Source of the DNA: an uncultured Acidimicrobiales bacterium
GTDB lineage: Bacteria; Actinomycetota; Acidimicrobiia; Acidimicrobiales; SHLQ01
Reading direction: 5' to 3'
NCBI GenBank assembly: GCA_938038785.1
Contig: CALHTB010000061.1
Coordinates: 22,467 to 86,466, forward strand
Length of the DNA: 64,000 nt
The notes under the pieces were generated by a model that saw only the letters and a list, made by a program, of their open reading frames with translations, did no database searches and had not been told where the DNA came from. The translations under genes were made by a program, and so were the position numbers. Numbering within the stretch: the first letter of the stretch is position 1; each line of letters begins with the position of its first letter. Below, piece by piece: positions 50,786 through 59,838 of this stretch.

Positions 50786-52178
50786 CGAACGCTTCAACGA
50801 CGAACTGCTCTCGGCCATCATCGATGGTGAGGCCGAACCAGAACTCGTCGCGTCCGTTAACGCTGATGCCGAGGCGTCCACAAGGCTCGAACAAATGCGC
50901 CAAGCCGTTCAGATCGTTGCCGAGGAGCCTCCGGCTGCCACTGCACAACGTCGTTCAGCTTCGATCGCTGCAGCGATGGCCGCGGCCACTCCAGCGCCCG
51001 AAGTCACCTCGCTTGCTGCTGCTCGCCACGAACGAGCCGAGACCAAGAAGCAGGCACGGTCGTTCTCCACCGGCTGGGTAGCTGCGGTTGCTGCTGCCGT
51101 TGCGTTCCTGATCGCCATCCCGATTGCCATCGGCCTTGGCGGCGGTAGCGGCGCTACCGATGTGGCAGCGGATGCGACCGACTCAACAAGCCTCAACGTT
51201 ACCGACGCCGCTGGTGATGCCGCCGATGCCGTGGCAGAAACCTCCTCCGACGACGCCATGGAAGACGACGAAGCAATGGAAGACGCCGGCGATTCAGCAA
51301 GAGCTTTCGACGACGACGCCATGGAGGACGACGCCATGGAGGACGACGCGATGGAAGATGCAGTCGGCACCCTGTCGCTTTCCTTTGAAGGTCTTGAGTC
51401 ACTCGCCAATGGCGTGCACTACGAAGGCTGGATCGTCGTCGACGGCGAGCCGATCAGCACCGGCAACTTCAACGTCGATGCCGATGGCGGCTTGGTCGAC
51501 CTCGAAGGCAACGCCGTGACCGACCCGTTCGACGCCGTACACGCCGAAGACGCAACCGCCGTCGTGGTGTCGATCGAGCCGGCCAACGACACCGACCCAG
51601 CGCCCTCGAACATCAAGGTTCTGGGCGGCGACGTGGTCGACGGTGAAGCAGACCTCAGCATCGCCCACGGCGCAGCGATCGGCACCGACTTCGCCGACGC
51701 ATCCGGCGTGTACGTTCTCGCCACGCCGACCACCAGCGTTGAAGACGACGAACTGTCGGGGGTCTGGTTCATCGGCCTCGATGGCGGCGCCGTCCAAGGC
51801 CTCGACCTGCCCGAACTGAACGAAGGTTGGGTCTACGAAGGCTGGGCCGTCATCGACGGAGTACCGGTCTCGACCGGCCGGTTCACCGACCCAGCGGCAG
51901 CCGATGACTTCAACGGCTTCAGCGGCACCGACGCAACCGGCCCGAACTACCCAGGCGAAGACTTCATCATCAACGCCCCCGACGGCGTGAACTTCCCCAC
52001 CGACCTGCGTGACGGCACCATCGTGATCAGCGTCGAGCCAGTCGACGACGACAGCCCAGCGCCGTTCGCCCTCAAGCCCCTCGTGAGCGAAGTTGCCGAC
52101 GGCATCGCCGACCATGAGGTACAGAGCCTGGATGCCGGCCCGGTTGCCATCTCCGGCAAGGCGGTACTCGGTAGCTAA
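50778..52178 (+). CDS. Transmembrane anti-sigma factor with duplicated extracellular domain
   Basis: This protein of 466 residues has an N-terminal anti-sigma domain (LLSAIIDGEAEPELVASVNADAE) and a span (GWVAAVAAAVAFLIAIPIAIG, about 107-127). An acidic linker carries DDAMED repeats (about 165-205). Two related extracellular domains follow (HYEGWIVVDGEPISTGNF and VYEGWAVIDGVPVSTGRF), as in RskA-type proteins. It should hold the sigma factor inactive at the membrane. ATG 50778 overlaps the sigma gene. Confidence 0.88.
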   Translation: MSNERFNDELLSAIIDGEAEPELVASVNADAEASTRLEQMRQAVQIVAEEPPAATAQRRSASIAAAMAAATPAPEVTSLAAARHERAETKKQARSFSTGWVAAVAAAVAFLIAIPIAIGLGGGSGATDVAADATDSTSLNVTDAAGDAADAVAETSSDDAMEDDEAMEDAGDSARAFDDDAMEDDAMEDDAMEDAVGTLSLSFEGLESLANGVHYEGWIVVDGEPISTGNFNVDADGGLVDLEGNAVTDPFDAVHAEDATAVVVSIEPANDTDPAPSNIKVLGGDVVDGEADLSIAHGAAIGTDFADASGVYVLATPTTSVEDDELSGVWFIGLDGGAVQGLDLPELNEGWVYEGWAVIDGVPVSTGRFTDPAAADDFNGFSGTDATGPNYPGEDFIINAPDGVNFPTDLRDGTIVISVEPVDDDSPAPFALKPLVSEVADGIADHEVQSLDAGPVAISGKAVLGS

Positions 52179-52268
52179 CCCCAGCGAAGTACCGCATCCT
52201 CCTCTCTTGGTGCTCCCCCACAGAGAGACCTCCGGCAGAAGTTCCCCTCCCTCTTCTGCAGGAACACC

Positions 52269-52297
52269 AAGGGCCCGGCCAGTACGGCCGGGCCCTT
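52269..52297. terminator. Strong hairpin terminator between the anti-sigma and rtcB genes
   Basis: A perfect 12-bp stem (AAGGGCCCGGCC / GGCCGGGCCCTT) with an AGTAC loop is followed on the plus strand by GACGGTTTT. It lies 91 bases past the anti-sigma stop and 28 bases past the end of the minus-strand rtcB gene, and could serve both. A weaker stem, GCAGAAG / CTTCTGC, lies just upstream (52234-52258). Confidence 0.8.
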
Positions 52298-52324
52298 GAC
52301 GGTTTTACTGTTGGGACGAGCTGG

Positions 52325-53518
52325 CTACTTGGTGCCCTTGTAGTTCACCACGGCGTGAAGTTCGTGCTCGATCTGCACCAGGCTGGCCTGGTCGTCCATC
52401 ACCGCAGCGATGTCCTTGTAGGCCATTGGCGACTCATCGAGCAGTTCCTTCGCCTTGCTCTTTTGCCACATGCGCCCTTCCATTGCTGCCTCAAAGGTCG
52501 CAACGTCGAACGCCCGCTTGGCGGCCTTGCGACCGTAGCGACGCCCAGCACCGTGGGCAGCCGACCGGTAGGACTCGGGGTTACCCAAGCCCGACACGAT
52601 GTAGCTGTTGGTGCCCATCGAACCCGGGATAACTCCCATGTCGCCAACGTCGGCCCGGATCGCACCCTTGCGGGTGATCCAAAGCTCGCGGTCGTCGTGG
52701 GTCTCGCGTTCGGTGTAGTTGTGGTGGCAGTTGATTCGACGCAGCTCCTTGACCGGGCGGCCAACTTCGGACCGGATCACCTCGAGCAGTGCGTTCATCA
52801 TCTGCTCGCGGTTCTCCAGTGCGTAGTCCTGCGCCCAGAGCATGTCCTTGATGTAGGAGTTGAAGCCCGGGTCGGTGTCGAGGAAGTAGGCAAGATCGCG
52901 GTCTTCGAGCGCCCGCTCCAGCTGTCCGCACAGGGTGCGGGCTGCGGCGATGTGCTCGCGAGCCAAGATGTTGCCGATACCTCGACTACCCGAGTGAAGC
53001 ACCGCCCACACCTTGTCGCGCTCGTCGATGCTCACTTCAACGAAGTGGTTACCTCCGCCGAGCGTTCCGAGCTGAGCCCCCATCTTCGACGTGGCCTGGC
53101 TCTTGAGCTCGAGGTCGGTCGACAGCGGGTTCTTGGCCAGCCAATCGAGCGCCGTGTTCTGGGTCTTGTAGTGACGGTTGAACCCGGCCGGGATCGTCTT
53201 GCCAATACCTCGCAGGATCGGCCCGAGGTTGTCGGGCAGACCCGAAGCGTCGAGGTCGGTCTCGACCGCGATCATGCCGCAGCCAATGTCGACCCCCACG
53301 GCGGCGGGGATAATGGCCGACTCGGTGGGGATCACCGAACCAACGGTGGCCCCCATACCCCAGTGGGCGTCGGGCATCAGGGCGATCGGACCCGAAACCG
53401 CCTCGCAGCGGGCCGACGTAAGGGCCTGTTGCATGGTGTTCTCTTCAAGGTCGCTGGCCCACGAACGGACCCGCTCAAGGTCGCCATCGAAACGAATGTC
53501 GCGTGCAGTACTAGTCAT
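52325..53518 (-). CDS. rtcB: RtcB-family RNA ligase
   Basis: This 397-residue 3'-phosphate RNA ligase has all key motifs: MPDAHWGMGATVGSVIP, VGVDIGCGM (Cys metal ligand), LGGGNHFVEV, LHSGSRGIGN, INCHHNY and the guanylylation His in SAAHGAGRRYGRKAA. It joins 2',3'-cyclic or 3'-phosphate to 5'-OH RNA ends using GTP and manganese. It is of the shorter bacterial type. GGAGGTG precedes the ATG. No RtcA or RtcR is nearby. Confidence 0.94.
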   Translation of the reverse strand: MTSTARDIRFDGDLERVRSWASDLEENTMQQALTSARCEAVSGPIALMPDAHWGMGATVGSVIPTESAIIPAAVGVDIGCGMIAVETDLDASGLPDNLGPILRGIGKTIPAGFNRHYKTQNTALDWLAKNPLSTDLELKSQATSKMGAQLGTLGGGNHFVEVSIDERDKVWAVLHSGSRGIGNILAREHIAAARTLCGQLERALEDRDLAYFLDTDPGFNSYIKDMLWAQDYALENREQMMNALLEVIRSEVGRPVKELRRINCHHNYTERETHDDRELWITRKGAIRADVGDMGVIPGSMGTNSYIVSGLGNPESYRSAAHGAGRRYGRKAAKRAFDVATFEAAMEGRMWQKSKAKELLDESPMAYKDIAAVMDDQASLVQIEHELHAVVNYKGTK

Positions 53519-53543
53519 CAGAACACCTCCTGAGTGCTCGGGG

Positions 53544-53562
53544 CCGATCGAGGGTCGATCGG
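53544..53562. promoter_or_regulatory. Perfect inverted repeat in the rtcB 5' region
   Basis: CCGATCGA and TCGATCGG flank a GGG spacer, 26 bases upstream of the rtcB ATG and outside its ribosome site. It could be an operator or an mRNA hairpin over the leader. Confidence 0.4.
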
Positions 53563-53635
53563 GCCGGGGTCAATAGTGAACGACTTCAGTACTTCCGTCG
53601 ACCGAATTATCCGAGCGATGATGGTACGGGTCGTA

Positions 53636-55546
53636 CTAGCGGGTGGTTTCACAGCTTGTGGCGGGTAGATCATTGGCCTCGACTTCACAGGTGTCGTTTC
53701 CTCGACCGCCATCGATCTGGTCGTCGCCCTCACCACCCGAAATGACATCGGCTCCTCGGCCTCCGAGCAGTTCGTCGTTGCCATACCGAGTCTCGATCAC
53801 GTCGCGGCCCGCTCCGCCATAGACCTCGGCACCGAGATTTCGATCGCCGAATCTACCGGTGCCATCGCCACGAATCGTGTCGTTGCCCGATCCGCCGTAC
53901 ACGATGGCCAGCCGGTCGGCGAAGGTGATTGTGTCTGCACCTCGTCCGGCTCGCACCACCGCTTGACAGCGTGGAACCCGTTGCTCGGTAACAGTGATGA
54001 TGTCGTCGCCCGAGCCACCGCGGATCGCGCCGAATGCTTCAATCACGTCGTCGCCTCCGCCGCCGTGGAACCAACCGAACCGGCCGCAGTCGTAGTTGGA
54101 CGAGTTCGTCACCGTATCGATGAGCGAAGTCAATGTGTCGTTCCCGGGTCCGCCATGCACACTGGCGTCACCCGACCCGGTGGTGATCCGGTCGTCTCCG
54201 CCCCGACCATTTATTCGGTCGTCACCGCCCAGTCCGTACACGATGTCGTCGCCGGGACCAGCGTCGATACGGTCGGCCCCAGTCGAGCCGCAGATGATGT
54301 CGTCTCCGGCTCTCGCTCCCACCCAACCCGCCGGCGAACCGGTCATAATCACATCGTCGCCGTCGGTTGGCCACTCGCCCAGGAAGGTCGCGACCGTCAC
54401 GATCGACCCACTACACCGCAGAAGCGACCGGTCGAACGGACTGCTCAGCACAAGTGCATCATCGCGGGCCACGATCATCTGACCATCGGGGCCGAAGTAG
54501 GCGTAGTCGGCGTCGATGGGCAGGTAGTCGGTGCCAACTGGCTCGGCTCGAACCCCGGTTGCGAAGTTCCACAGGTGGGAACCAACGCCAAGGTCGGAGG
54601 TGGCATTGAAGATCAGCTTCGACCCGTCGGGCGAGAACTCGAGGTAGCGAGCGGTTCGACCATCGATCGGCGAACCTCCACTGTGAAATGCATCGACCCG
54701 GTCAACCAGTCCGGTTGCCATCTCGCGAACCTCGATGGCCCCGTCGACCCGGTAGGCAACCCGTGCGCCGTCCGGCGAGATCGCAACCGCTCCCGAATAG
54801 TGGATGCAGCCGTGGCTACACGGAGACCGCTCGAACGTATGGAGGCGGAGGGTTTCGCCCGTTACCAAGTTGGTCGTGTAGATCGGGGCGCCACCACCGA
54901 GGCCTGATCCGGTGTGAATCGCCATCGTCAGCGCGTCGTCGACGGCGACCTGGCTGAAGCCGCGCTCGATCGGCCATTTCACCGTAGGGGTATCTCCGAC
55001 CAGGTCGACCATCCAAAGTTCGTTGACACCATCGGTGCGGGCCCCAACGATCATGGTCTCGCCATTGGGGCTGAGAACGCCTCCTCCCCACGCGTCGTCA
55101 AGCAGGCGCGACCGCCCGGTTGCCAGGTTGGTGAGCACCACTCTTGTCGCACCTCCTCTATCGCCTTCGACATGGAGCAAGGTGGAACCGTCGGCGCTCA
55201 TGTTGACGCCGTACATCTGATAGGCCGCGGCGAGCACGACGGAAGCGCCGGTCGTTGCGTCGATCCGTACCAGCTCAGCAGCTGTGACCCGTTCGGCCGA
55301 TAACCGCTCGACGATGGTGACGATCGTCTGACCGTCTCGACTCACTTCCGATTCCCCGCTCAGGCTGCCGATCGAAGGGCGAGCACCAAGGTCGAGAAGG
55401 CTTACGATCTCGTTCTCTTCGAGCAGCATGGCGGGCCGCCCATCGTGCGAAGTAGGTTGCGCCGCTGCGGGCCCGGGTAGAAGCGCCATAAGCAGTGCGA
55501 CCGTCGAAACAGCGCTCAGAAAGGGAAGCCGGGAAGGTAAACGCAC
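53636..55546 (-). CDS. Secreted TolB-like propeller fused to RTX calcium-binding repeats
   Basis: This protein of about 636 residues starts at GTG 55546 with a signal peptide (FLSAVSTVALLMALLPGPAAAQ). Residues of about 60-390 are a beta-propeller of TolB/WD40 type (TIVTIVERLSAERVTAAELV, GARVAYRVDGAIEVREMA, GSKLIFNAT). The C-terminal 230 residues are RTX nonapeptides (GGDDRINGRGGDDRITTGSG, GGRGNDTCE). It is likely an extracellular or surface protein. A TTG at 55612 is a weaker start. Confidence 0.82.
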   Translation of the reverse strand: MRLPSRLPFLSAVSTVALLMALLPGPAAAQPTSHDGRPAMLLEENEIVSLLDLGARPSIGSLSGESEVSRDGQTIVTIVERLSAERVTAAELVRIDATTGASVVLAAAYQMYGVNMSADGSTLLHVEGDRGGATRVVLTNLATGRSRLLDDAWGGGVLSPNGETMIVGARTDGVNELWMVDLVGDTPTVKWPIERGFSQVAVDDALTMAIHTGSGLGGGAPIYTTNLVTGETLRLHTFERSPCSHGCIHYSGAVAISPDGARVAYRVDGAIEVREMATGLVDRVDAFHSGGSPIDGRTARYLEFSPDGSKLIFNATSDLGVGSHLWNFATGVRAEPVGTDYLPIDADYAYFGPDGQMIVARDDALVLSSPFDRSLLRCSGSIVTVATFLGEWPTDGDDVIMTGSPAGWVGARAGDDIICGSTGADRIDAGPGDDIVYGLGGDDRINGRGGDDRITTGSGDASVHGGPGNDTLTSLIDTVTNSSNYDCGRFGWFHGGGGDDVIEAFGAIRGGSGDDIITVTEQRVPRCQAVVRAGRGADTITFADRLAIVYGGSGNDTIRGDGTGRFGDRNLGAEVYGGAGRDVIETRYGNDELLGGRGADVISGGEGDDQIDGGRGNDTCEVEANDLPATSCETTR

Positions 55547-55629
55547 GCCACTCTCGCTTTGGGAAGGTGTCGAACTACTTTCTAACCGACCCGTACTCCC
55601 AAAGTGTGACAACCGTCATAGAAACCGGG

Positions 55630-56847
55630 TTAACGGCCTGCCCAGGCCAAGGTTGCGTCGACAAGTCGATCGATGTCGGCATCGGTGACCGCAAACGACA
55701 ACGCGATGAACCCGCGGCGGGCGAGATACAAACCATTGGCAAGCATCGCATGGAAGTAGAGCTCGAGATCGTGGTCGTTTTCGGCGTGCACGTTGAGCAT
55801 CGAGCCTCGGCCCGTGGTCCACATCGCCACGCCAGCTTCGGCAAACGCTTGGCCGAGCGCTTCTCGCAACCGGTCGCCGCGTTGGTTCACCTCGGCAAGC
55901 CGGTCGCTGTCGAGTTCGTGGGTGAGGGTGGCGATTCCGGCCGCCATCGACACCACGTTGTTGTTGAAGGTGCCGGCCTGGGTGAGGGTTCCGCCTTGGG
56001 CGGCATCAAAGTTAGCCATCACATCGGCCTGGCCACCGAAGGCGCCGAAGCTCATGCCGCCACCCAAGTACTTGCCAAGGGTGGTCATGGCGGGCCGCAG
56101 CCTGTAGATCTGTTGCGCGCCTCCGGGAGCCAGACGAGAGGTCATCACCTCATCGAGAATGAGCACGGTGCCCGACTCGTCGCAACGTCGCTGAAGTTCG
56201 GTCATAAATTCCTGGCTTGCTGGCCGACAGCCGCCCGATCCCTGCACCGCTTCGATCAGTACACAACCCAAGTCGTCGTCGGCGAACAACTTGTCGAGCC
56301 CGTCGAGATCGTCGAAGGTTGCTTTGACGAACCGGTGTGGAACGTTGAGCGCTTCGCCGTGGCCAAACGCCAACACTCCCCCGTGGTATGCGTGGTCGAA
56401 CACCCCCACTCCGGTGCGGCCCGTGTGGTGCAGCGCCGTGCCGATGGCCATCAGGTTGGCTTCGGTACCCGAGTTGGTAAACCGCACCTGGTCGATCGAG
56501 GCGAATCGGTCGCAGACCAACCGGGCGAGTTCGATCTCGCGAGCGTGGGTGGCGCCGATCGCGAACCCGCCGTCGAGCGCCTCGACCACGGCGTCGCGGA
56601 TCGTGGTCGACGAATGACCCAACAATCCGGCGGTGTAGTTGCCGCAGAAGTCGACATAGGTATGGCCGTCGACATCGGTGATGGTCGAACCTTCGGCCGA
56701 TTCGACCCGAAACGGAAACGGTTTGAAGTCGAGCACCGACCGGGTGTTACCACCGGGCATCACCACGCTGGCCTCCTCGTGAAGAGCGGCGCTCTTGGGG
56801 CGCGCGTCGGTATAGGACCGGTAGACCTCAGCCAGTAGTTCGCTCAT
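55630..56847 (-). CDS. Class III aminotransferase, glutamate-1-semialdehyde aminomutase-like
   Basis: This 405-residue PLP enzyme has ASVVMPGGNTRSVLDFKPFP, VDFCGNYTAGLLGHS, FTNSGTEANLMAIGTA, TVLILDEVMTSRLAPGGAQ and the lysine in TLGKYLGGGMSFGAFGG. It resembles HemL-like aminotransferases used in secondary or amino-acid metabolism rather than haem synthesis proper, since no hem genes are near. Substrate unknown. Confidence 0.85.
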   Translation of the reverse strand: MSELLAEVYRSYTDARPKSAALHEEASVVMPGGNTRSVLDFKPFPFRVESAEGSTITDVDGHTYVDFCGNYTAGLLGHSSTTIRDAVVEALDGGFAIGATHAREIELARLVCDRFASIDQVRFTNSGTEANLMAIGTALHHTGRTGVGVFDHAYHGGVLAFGHGEALNVPHRFVKATFDDLDGLDKLFADDDLGCVLIEAVQGSGGCRPASQEFMTELQRRCDESGTVLILDEVMTSRLAPGGAQQIYRLRPAMTTLGKYLGGGMSFGAFGGQADVMANFDAAQGGTLTQAGTFNNNVVSMAAGIATLTHELDSDRLAEVNQRGDRLREALGQAFAEAGVAMWTTGRGSMLNVHAENDHDLELYFHAMLANGLYLARRGFIALSFAVTDADIDRLVDATLAWAGR

Positions 56848-56887
56848 CGGGCAAGTCTCATCGAAAACTCACACGAGAGCCACCGCA

Positions 56888-57361
56888 TCACTTGGCAGGC
56901 AAGAACTTGATCGCCCGGATCATCTCTTCGTTGTACCCGAGGCCTTCATACACGTGGCGCGCCCGTTCGTTGTTGGTCATCACATGCAGGCTCATGCTTT
57001 GCGCGCCTCGGGCCACCGCCTCGGCCTCGACCTCGGCGATAAGCGATCGACCTGTGCCGGTTCCGTCGGCATCGGGGTGCACTACGATCGTCTCGAGGTG
57101 GGCGTTGGGTTCGCCGCTGAAGTGGTCGTTGTTGAGGGTGACGATGGCGACCGCAAACGCTACGTCGGCAGCGTCGACCGCTACGCGAACGAACGTTTGC
57201 GGAACCTCACCTTTTGCCCACTGGCGAACCAATCCGGCATCGCCTTCCCAGAACACCTCGGCCTTGCGGTTGGGCGGGAGTTCGTAGTCGGCCAAGCGGG
57301 GCAAGAGTTCGATGATGCGATCGGCGTCGTCGGGGGTAGCCCAGCGGTTGGTGTAGGTCAT
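56888..57361 (-). CDS. GNAT-family acetyltransferase
   Basis: This 157-residue protein starts MTYTNRWATPDDADRIIELL and has the acetyl-CoA motif ETIVVHPDADGTGTGRSLI and SLHVMTNNERARHVYEGLGY. ATG 57361 is preferred over an in-frame start at 57388. Target unknown. It is divergent from the DJ-1-fold gene, with a 40-base gap. Confidence 0.87.
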   Translation of the reverse strand: MTYTNRWATPDDADRIIELLPRLADYELPPNRKAEVFWEGDAGLVRQWAKGEVPQTFVRVAVDAADVAFAVAIVTLNNDHFSGEPNAHLETIVVHPDADGTGTGRSLIAEVEAEAVARGAQSMSLHVMTNNERARHVYEGLGYNEEMIRAIKFLPAK

Positions 57362-57401
57362 GGCTTGAGTCTGGTCGATCAAGGCCACCTACGCTCAACT
57401 T

Positions 57402-57989
57402 ATGGCTCGCAAGACCCGAACCGCTCCCGGCACCATCGAGCCACTCGATCCGTGGTCGCACGCCAGCGGGTCGAATCCATCGAACGTGGTCGCCGTGCTG
57501 GTGTACGACGGCGTGTCGACCACCGATGTTGTTATGGCCGCCGACGGGCTAGCCAAACCCCTCGGAGCCGAGGTCCGGCTGGTGTCGCCCAAGCCCGGCG
57601 AGGTGGTGGGGGTCGAGCCTGCACGATTGGTACGGGCCACGGGATTCGCCGACGGAAACAACCCGACTGCACTGGTGATCCCCGGCGGCTTAGCGTGGAA
57701 ACGCGAAGCGGAGAACCCCGAGGTGCTCGAGTGGCTCACCGCAACGGTCGCCTCGGCGCGCGGCGTATTGGCGGTGTCGACCGGCAGCCTGATCCTCGCC
57801 GCAACCGGAGCGCTCGACGGTTGCTCGGCAACGGGACACTGGCTGGCGGCCGACATCATGGCCGACCTCGGCGGCGTGCCATCGGTTGCCCGGGTGGTCA
57901 ACAACGACAAGATCGTCACCGCGTCAGGCGCCCACGCGGCGGCCGACGTAGCCAAGGCATTGGCCGACGAAATTATGTATGGGAAGTAG
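57402..57989 (+). CDS. DJ-1/PfpI-fold protein lacking the catalytic Cys
   Basis: This 195-residue protein has VVAVLVYDGVSTTDVVMAAD, TALVIPGGLAW and the nucleophile-elbow region LAVSTGSLILAATGALDG, as in isonitrile-hydratase-like DJ-1 proteins. The elbow cysteine (usually VCTGSL) is Ser (codon TCG). ATGHWLAAD follows as in the family. It may be a ligand-binding or inactive member. Two bases separate its stop from the convergent pepF. Confidence 0.8.
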   Translation: MARKTRTAPGTIEPLDPWSHASGSNPSNVVAVLVYDGVSTTDVVMAADGLAKPLGAEVRLVSPKPGEVVGVEPARLVRATGFADGNNPTALVIPGGLAWKREAENPEVLEWLTATVASARGVLAVSTGSLILAATGALDGCSATGHWLAADIMADLGGVPSVARVVNNDKIVTASGAHAAADVAKALADEIMYGK

Positions 57990-57991
57990 CC

Positions 57992-59791
57992 CTACAACCG
58001 ACCGGCGGCCTTCGCTGCTTCTTCGGCTTGGGTGAGTTGCGCTTCGACGATCTTGAGGCCGGCGTCCCAGAAGCCCGGGTCGGCCAAGTCGCAGTCGACA
58101 ATCTTCCCGAGCTCTTCGGGCGACTGTGAGCCACCGGCGCGCAACATGTCGAGGTACGACGGCACAAAGCCCTCGCCTTCTGCTTCGTAGCGGGCGTACA
58201 CCGACAAGGCGAGCAGCTGCCCATAGGCATAGGCGTACACGTAGCCCGGAGTCCCCATGAAGTGCGGGATGTAGCTCCACCAGCTGCTGTACCCCTCGGT
58301 GACTTCAACCGCGTCGCCCAGCATGGCGGTTTGGGTGTCGGTCCAGATCTCGGCAAACCGCTCGACCGACAGCTCGCCAACCTCGCGACGCTCGGTGTGC
58401 ACGCCATGCTCGAACCGGTTCATGGCGATCTGGCGGAACACGGTGGCGATCGAGTCTTCCAAGGTCGAGGCCAGCAGCGAGAAACGCTCGCCGGGGTCAT
58501 CGAGCATGTCGAGCAAGCGGTTGTTGGTGACCGTCTCGCCGAACACCGATGCCGTCTCGGCCAAGGTGAGCGGGGTCGACTGGTGGAACAGACCCTGCTC
58601 GCGAGCCAGGTAGGCGTGCACGCCATGGCCGAGCTCGTGGGCCAAGGTCAACACGTCGCGGTTGCGGCCGGTCCAGTTGAGCAACACATAAGGGTGATGC
58701 GACGGCACGGTGTAGGCACAAAACGCTCCGGGACGCTTGCCGGGTCGCATCGGCGCATCGATCCAGCCATCGTCGATGAACTGGCCAACCACGCCAGCGA
58801 GTTCGGGCGAGAACGAGGCGTACGCGTCGCGCACCATCGAGGTGGCTTCGGCCCAGCCGACCTGCTCGTCGCTGCTGGCCACCGATGCCATGCGGTCGTA
58901 GTCGGCGAGCTTGTCGACCCCGAGCACCTTGGCTTTCAGTGCATACCAACGCTGGGGAATGTCGTATCGAGACACCACCGCCGACACCAAGGCCTCGACC
59001 GATTCGTCGCTGGCCTCGTTGCTGAGGTTGCGGGCCGACACCCAGCTCGGGAACTTCCGCAACCGGTCGTCGACGCTCTTGTCGAGCAGCAACGTGTTGA
59101 AGACAAACGCTCGGGTGCGAAGGCCCGGTTCGAGACCCGCGGTCACCGCTTCGGCCGCCGCCTTACGGACATCGCTATCAGGATGCTGGAGCTGCGAAAG
59201 GCCCGATTCGAGCGGCACCTTTTCGCCGTCGATCTCCACTTCGATCGACGAGGTGAGTTCGCTGAATAACCGGACCCACGCGGAGGACCCGGTGACACCC
59301 TTTTCGTTGAGGATCGTCTCTTCGGCTTCGGTGAGCAGGTGCGGCCGGTTGCGTCGCAGGTTCTCGAGGTGATGGGCGCAGAACGAAAGGCGGTCGTCGG
59401 CCAACAGGTCGGCCGCGTGTTCGTCGGTGGCAGCCGCCCATTCGAGGTCGACAAAGATCAGCTTGGAGGCAATGGCGGTCGACTGTTCTTCCATGCCCAC
59501 CATCGCTGCGCCACGCTCGGGGTCGGCGGTGTTCTCGCTAAACCGCAGCATCACATAGTGCCCGGCCCGACTGGTGAGCTCGCCGATCTCGGCGAGGGTG
59601 TTCATAAGGGTGACCATCTCATCGGCACTCAGGGCGGCAACCTTGCCGCGGTAGCTTTCGACCGAATCGGCCAGCGTGGCCGCCTGGTCGAGCAGGTCGG
59701 TTGGCGACGAACCTTCGGGCAGGAGCGTGTCGATATTCCACGCCACGTCCGAGGCAGCGAGGTCGGCGTCTAGTTCAGCGGTGTTCGTCAT
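57992..59791 (-). CDS. pepF: Oligoendopeptidase F-type M3 metallopeptidase
   Basis: This 599-residue zinc peptidase has the HExxH motif in LAHELGHGVHAYLAREQGLF and the downstream Glu in SVFGETVTNN, with the M3B start WNIDTLLPEGSS. It degrades short cytoplasmic peptides; no signal peptide is visible. It is full length. Confidence 0.92.
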   Translation of the reverse strand: MTNTAELDADLAASDVAWNIDTLLPEGSSPTDLLDQAATLADSVESYRGKVAALSADEMVTLMNTLAEIGELTSRAGHYVMLRFSENTADPERGAAMVGMEEQSTAIASKLIFVDLEWAAATDEHAADLLADDRLSFCAHHLENLRRNRPHLLTEAEETILNEKGVTGSSAWVRLFSELTSSIEVEIDGEKVPLESGLSQLQHPDSDVRKAAAEAVTAGLEPGLRTRAFVFNTLLLDKSVDDRLRKFPSWVSARNLSNEASDESVEALVSAVVSRYDIPQRWYALKAKVLGVDKLADYDRMASVASSDEQVGWAEATSMVRDAYASFSPELAGVVGQFIDDGWIDAPMRPGKRPGAFCAYTVPSHHPYVLLNWTGRNRDVLTLAHELGHGVHAYLAREQGLFHQSTPLTLAETASVFGETVTNNRLLDMLDDPGERFSLLASTLEDSIATVFRQIAMNRFEHGVHTERREVGELSVERFAEIWTDTQTAMLGDAVEVTEGYSSWWSYIPHFMGTPGYVYAYAYGQLLALSVYARYEAEGEGFVPSYLDMLRAGGSQSPEELGKIVDCDLADPGFWDAGLKIVEAQLTQAEEAAKAAGRL

Positions 59792-59838
59792 GGTTCGAGT
59801 TTACGAACCACGACCCGCAATGCGTTGCGAAACCGCCG

